In this document: positions 29,934-32,646 of the stretch, one piece after another
How the letters are laid out: every line of letters begins with the position of its first letter
Position numbering within the stretch: position 1 is the first letter of the stretch
Origin: Lachnospiraceae bacterium UBA4364
GTDB taxonomy: Bacteria; Bacillota; Clostridia; Lachnospirales; Lachnospiraceae
Direction of reading: 5' to 3'
Assembly (NCBI GenBank): GCA_002393955.1
Contig: DGSK01000043.1
Coordinates: 1 to 32,646 of the forward strand
Length of the DNA stretch: 32,646 nt
Made by a program: the position numbers and the translations under genes
Notes under the pieces: model-generated
Told to the model about the DNA's origin: nothing
Seen by the model: only the letters and a program-made list of their open reading frames with translations
Databases searched by the model: none

Positions 29934-30713
29934 TTATTGCGCAATCAGTTCTTCTGCCATCTTAAACAGATCATCGGCAGATACATCATCGTTGGTAAAA
30001 ATAAGATATCGTACACCATTTTTTATGAAAGAGGCATTGCTGAAGAAATATGTCTCTTTTTCGCCACCATAGCTTACGAAAAAGTGATCATCATTCTCCT
30101 TGCGTTCCTGCACTGATGCCTCAAGGGGTTCATCTTCATCGGGGAGAATAAGGTACTCGTCGTAATTGAAGCTGACGGTTATTCCATCTATTGTACGGGT
30201 TTCGGTAGGTGTACGATTCTCATCATCTGATAAGTTGTAGGACAAGGTGAGATTAACGATATCGCCGTCCTCATTCTTGTAAACAGCGCGTAGATCATCC
30301 CATTTGCCAAGAGTATTCCCTAAATCATCCTTTCCGGCAACATATACTGTATTTCCGCCGTCAAAAGAATAGCCACCCAGGGAATCCGGGAAATCCGGCA
30401 TCTTTACTTCAGCATTTTCCTGACGGTCTGATGTGGCAGAATTCATTTCTGTAGCAGAAGAATAATCGTAGTTTGCGTTGGATGAAGCTGTGTACATAAT
30501 GATTTTTGATGCGGCGAATACAGTTCCACCGGTGACTAAAAGACAGGTTGCAGCAATAGCTGCGGCTTTTGGTAATGTCCATTTATTCATGTTGATTCTC
30601 CTTTGTTCGGTATGTGTTTGTATGATTTTTTCTGTGATACGCTTCTTATCTTCCGGGGAAAGACGGAGCGCATCCATGGTTTTCTTGAATTCATCTTCAA
30701 AGGTCTTTCGCAT
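29934..30713 (-). CDS. Probable membrane-bound anti-sigma factor
   Basis: A 259-residue protein. Residues 1-45 are a charged helical cytoplasmic part (TFEDEFKKTMDALRLSPEDKKRITEKI) that would hold the sigma factor. One membrane segment lies at about 48-68. The outside part (about 70-259) is rich in Asp, Asn and Ser, with a DUF-like beta-rich fold (TVYVAGKDDLGNTLGKWDDL, FFVSYGGEKETYFFSNASFI). It is 13 bases after the ECF sigma gene, the normal place for its anti-sigma factor. AAGGAGG precedes the ATG. No metal-binding ZAS motif (HxxxCxxC) is seen, so it belongs to another anti-sigma class. Confidence 0.8.
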   Translation of the reverse strand: MRKTFEDEFKKTMDALRLSPEDKKRITEKIIQTHTEQRRINMNKWTLPKAAAIAATCLLVTGGTVFAASKIIMYTASSNANYDYSSATEMNSATSDRQENAEVKMPDFPDSLGGYSFDGGNTVYVAGKDDLGNTLGKWDDLRAVYKNEDGDIVNLTLSYNLSDDENRTPTETRTIDGITVSFNYDEYLILPDEDEPLEASVQERKENDDHFFVSYGGEKETYFFSNASFIKNGVRYLIFTNDDVSADDLFKMAEELIAQ

Positions 30714-30726
30714 AGTGAGATCCTCC

Positions 30727-31230
30727 TTATGTTGCGATATTGGGTTGTGTTTCGCTCCGACTTTCCAGAACAGATTTCAGTTTCTTTCTGCCACGGGCAA
30801 GGTATGCGGAAACCGTATTTTCCGGTTTTCTGAGGATAGAAGCAATCTCTTTTACCTGGTATCCCTCGTAATAATGTAGATAGATGCTGATTCGGTAATT
30901 CTTTGGCAGTTCCATGACCAATGGGAGCAGGTCTGATTCCGGCTCTTTTGGTGCAGGAATGTCATAATCTTCATCCAGTACAGCTACCCGTTTCCAAAAG
31001 CTTGTCCGCAGATGGTCTTTGCAGGCATTTATTGTTGTACGGATAATCCATGCTTTCTCGGCGGATGGGTCAGCGAACTGATAATCCTTTGCTAAAAGCT
31101 TCATGAATACATCCTGACAGATATCCTCGGCATCCTGTGTCTGTTTCAGATACATATAGCTGATCCTTAAGATCGTGTCTGCATATTTGTTTACCAAGTA
31201 ATCTGCGTTGTCTCTGTTCATATAAGGCAT
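30727..31230 (-). CDS. ECF-type RNA polymerase sigma factor
   Basis: A 167-residue sigma-70 family factor of the ECF group. Region 2 is NKYADTILRISYMYLKQTQD and AEDICQDVFMKLL; region 4 is LPKNYRISIYLHYYEGYQVK and EIASILRKPENTVSAYLARG, which contacts the -35 box. No regions 1 or 3 are present. ATG 31230 is chosen, with GGGGTAAAG upstream; the frame continues to GTG 31263 without a good site. It would be held by the anti-sigma factor encoded next and released by an envelope signal. It is divergent from blaI. Confidence 0.92.
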   Translation of the reverse strand: MPYMNRDNADYLVNKYADTILRISYMYLKQTQDAEDICQDVFMKLLAKDYQFADPSAEKAWIIRTTINACKDHLRTSFWKRVAVLDEDYDIPAPKEPESDLLPLVMELPKNYRISIYLHYYEGYQVKEIASILRKPENTVSAYLARGRKKLKSVLESRSETQPNIAT

Positions 31231-31313
31231 TGACTTTACCCCGTTTCTTTTGAAGGCCTTCACTTATAAAACGAATATCGGCATGGAAATCTGACACTTT
31301 TATTAAATATTTC

Positions 31314-31370
31314 TTGACAAGCTTGGTTTATAGCTATAAACTATAAGTGAGTTTACAGGGATAAACCAAG
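31314..31370 (+). promoter_or_regulatory. blaI promoter and operator pair
   Basis: TTGACA (31314-31319), then TAAACT at 31337-31342 (17-base spacer) or TATAAA at 31335-31340. Operator 1 is the perfect palindrome GTTTATAGCTATAAAC (31326-31341), overlapping the -10 box. Operator 2 is a weaker copy, GTTTACAGGGATAAAC (31351-31366), 25 bases on. CTTGGTTTAT (31322-31331) and ATAAACCAAG (31361-31370) also pair. The layout suits BlaI dimers. Confidence 0.75.
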
Positions 31371-31383
31371 GAGGAAACGATAG

Positions 31384-31749
31384 ATGAAGGGCATTGAATT
31401 AGCGGCAGTGCAGGAGCGTTTTGCTGATATCGTCTGGGCAAATGAACCGATATCTTCGGGAGATCTGGTGAAGGTATGTGAGAAAGAGCTGAGTTGGAAG
31501 AAGCCAACCACATATACGGTTCTCAGGAAACTATGCGAGAAAGGCCTGCTTCAGAATGTGGACGGCATCGTTTCTTCCCTCATCAGTAAAGAAGAGTTTT
31601 ACTCAGCTAAGAGCGAGCAGATCATCGAGGATTCGTATGAGGGATCGCTTCCGGCATTTATCGCGGCATTCACCTCACACAAGAAACTGTCAAAAAAAGA
31701 GGTTGATGAGATCCAGAAGATGATAGATGCCTTTAAGAAGGAGGGGTAA
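31384..31749 (+). CDS. blaI: BlaI/MecI/CopY family repressor
   Basis: A 121-residue winged-helix repressor: VQERFADIVWANEPISSGDL, WKKPTTYTVLRKLCEKGLLQ, then a C-terminal dimer helix (YEGSLPAFIAAFTSHKKLSK). In this family the sensor protease BlaR1, encoded next, leads to cleavage or release of the repressor. AAGGAGG precedes the ATG. No beta-lactamase or transporter target gene is inside the window (the relic at 23952 is dead). It may control only its own operon and something past the right edge. Confidence 0.92.
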   Translation: MKGIELAAVQERFADIVWANEPISSGDLVKVCEKELSWKKPTTYTVLRKLCEKGLLQNVDGIVSSLISKEEFYSAKSEQIIEDSYEGSLPAFIAAFTSHKKLSKKEVDEIQKMIDAFKKEG

Positions 31750-31754
31750 GAGCC

Positions 31755-32646
31755 ATGAGTGCTTTATTCTTAAAAATTCTGAATCTTTCCATAAACGCAT
31801 CCTGGCTGATATTGGCTGTGATCGCAGCCAGACTGCTGCTTAAAAAAGCTCCCAGATGGATATCGTGCCTGTTATGGGGGCTTGTTGCTGTGAGACTCCT
31901 TTGTCCTATCTCATTGGAGAGTGTGCTCAGCATCTTACCAAGTGCAAAAGTAGTTCCGGAAAATATCGAGATGGTGCAGGATCCGCATATTGATTCCGGA
32001 GTCAGGATCATTGATAATGCAGTGAATCCGGTTATTGAGAAATCTTTTTCGCCGGATGCTGCTTCAAGCGTGAACCCGATGCAGGTAGTTGTATTTATGG
32101 GCAGTATCATATGGCTGACCGGTATGACAGTGATGCTTTTATATGCTCTTATCAGCTACATTTTATTAAGGAGAAAAGTACGGGCTTCCGTTGCTATGAA
32201 TGACAGGGTTAAGGAATGCGATGAAGTGGATTCGCCCTTTATCCTTGGGATATTCAGACCGGAAATCTATGTGCCGTCAGGTATAGACGAAAATACTCTT
32301 GAGCTTGTGATAGCCCATGAGGAGGCACATCTGATAAGGCACGATCACTGGTGGAAGCCTTTTGGATTTGTATTGCTGGCGGTGTATTGGTTCAATCCTT
32401 TGTGCTGGGTGGCGTATGTTCTGCTTTGCCACGATATAGAAGCTGCCTGTGATGAAAAGGTCATAAAGGATAAGGACAGGGAATATATGGCGGCGTATTC
32501 GCAGGCTTTGCTCGATTGCAGTGTTAATCGCAGGATCATCACTGCATGTCCGTTGGCATTTGGTGAAACGGGAGTAAAAGAGCGGGTCAGGGGAGTGTTG
32601 AATTATAAGAAGCCGGCATTTTGGGTGATCATTGTAGCCGTTATTG
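31755..32646 (+). CDS. BlaR1/MecR1-like M56 metalloprotease sensor (partial, runs off right edge)
   Basis: The frame from ATG 31755 is open to the window end (297 codons). Membrane segments lie at about 10-30, 35-52, 112-138 and 203-224. The zinc protease motif HEEAH is at 188-192 (IAHEEAHLIRHDHWWK), with an acidic helix near HDIEAACDEK (226-235) likely giving the third ligand. PFILGIFRPEIYVPSG is the usual M56 strand before the active site. It would sense an outside signal and inactivate BlaI inside. It starts 5 bases after the blaI stop. The sensor domain is beyond the edge, so beta-lactam sensing cannot be judged. Confidence 0.92.
   Translation, partial: MSALFLKILNLSINASWLILAVIAARLLLKKAPRWISCLLWGLVAVRLLCPISLESVLSILPSAKVVPENIEMVQDPHIDSGVRIIDNAVNPVIEKSFSPDAASSVNPMQVVVFMGSIIWLTGMTVMLLYALISYILLRRKVRASVAMNDRVKECDEVDSPFILGIFRPEIYVPSGIDENTLELVIAHEEAHLIRHDHWWKPFGFVLLAVYWFNPLCWVAYVLLCHDIEAACDEKVIKDKDREYMAAYSQALLDCSVNRRIITACPLAFGETGVKERVRGVLNYKKPAFWVIIVAVI

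Noticed and set aside
1..32646. CRISPR array, tRNA or rRNA genes
   Set aside because: No regularly spaced identical repeats of 25 bases or more and no cloverleaf or rRNA core sequence were found; the 12-base array at 16750 is too short and degenerate for CRISPR.

Overview
The window looks like a chromosomal segment from a Lachnospiraceae-type Firmicute (Butyrivibrio, Roseburia or Coprococcus-like). Reasons: strong AGGAGG ribosome sites, about 43-45% GC by eye, an RlmD-type methyltransferase with the DNA-binding-like tail I know from this family, a eukaryote-type HisA, DUF1836 and DUF1858 proteins, and a ferredoxin-linked NfnAB pair beside NADP-glutamate dehydrogenase. No rRNA, tRNA or CRISPR array was seen.

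Layout. 1-386: the start of a divergent lipoprotein gene and a long imperfect inverted repeat. 387-5627: a forward run with a zinc-ribbon membrane protein, a TPM-domain protein, a DUF1858 redox-disulfide protein, a THUMP rRNA methyltransferase, RdgB and a YfcE-like phosphoesterase. 5700-6653: an SseB-macrodomain fusion. 6802-10640: nfnA, nfnB and gdhA, a module joining ferredoxin/NADPH balance to ammonium assimilation. 10963-12026: a PadR regulator with a flavodoxin. 12196-13696: a GNAT protein and a DUF1836 protein. 13785-14711 (minus): a small membrane protein and rpsT, which starts at TTG behind a structured leader. 15036-18159: dapB, hisA (eukaryotic type) and a polysaccharide flippase. 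18178-18768: a HicA/HicB toxin-antitoxin pair in which hicA is very short and starts at TTG. 18797-20047 (minus): a SPOR-type lipoprotein. 20306-22793: a cold-shock protein, thiamine pyrophosphokinase and an RlmD-like methyltransferase whose C-terminal domain is cut off by an in-frame stop lying inside a hairpin.

23145 to about 27800 is accessory and partly decayed: a small protein and a SWIM zinc-finger protein, a gutted serine-hydrolase relic, a frameshifted mobC, an oriT-like cluster of hairpins, an HTH protein with a clean promoter and operator-like dyad, a KilA-N protein whose gene carries a perfect 30-bp palindrome, and a serine-recombinase relic. I see no relaxase, so this reads as the remains of a mobilizable element.

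27873-29604 is a PadR repressor followed by a HAAS-domain protein fused to a SEDS (FtsW/RodA-like) membrane protein, an unusual cell-envelope unit. 29934-31230 (minus) is an ECF sigma factor with its likely anti-sigma factor. They are divergent from a BlaI/BlaR1 pair at 31384-32646, which runs off the right edge. The right end is therefore dense in envelope-stress regulators: PadR-SEDS, ECF sigma/anti-sigma and BlaI/BlaR1.

The most unusual signals are the HAAS-SEDS unit, the hairpin-borne stop splitting rlmD, the KilA-N palindrome whose core recurs upstream of the gene, the matching 19-bp dyads at two padR promoters, and the short TTG-start hicA. All family names are from reading the sequence; no database search was run.
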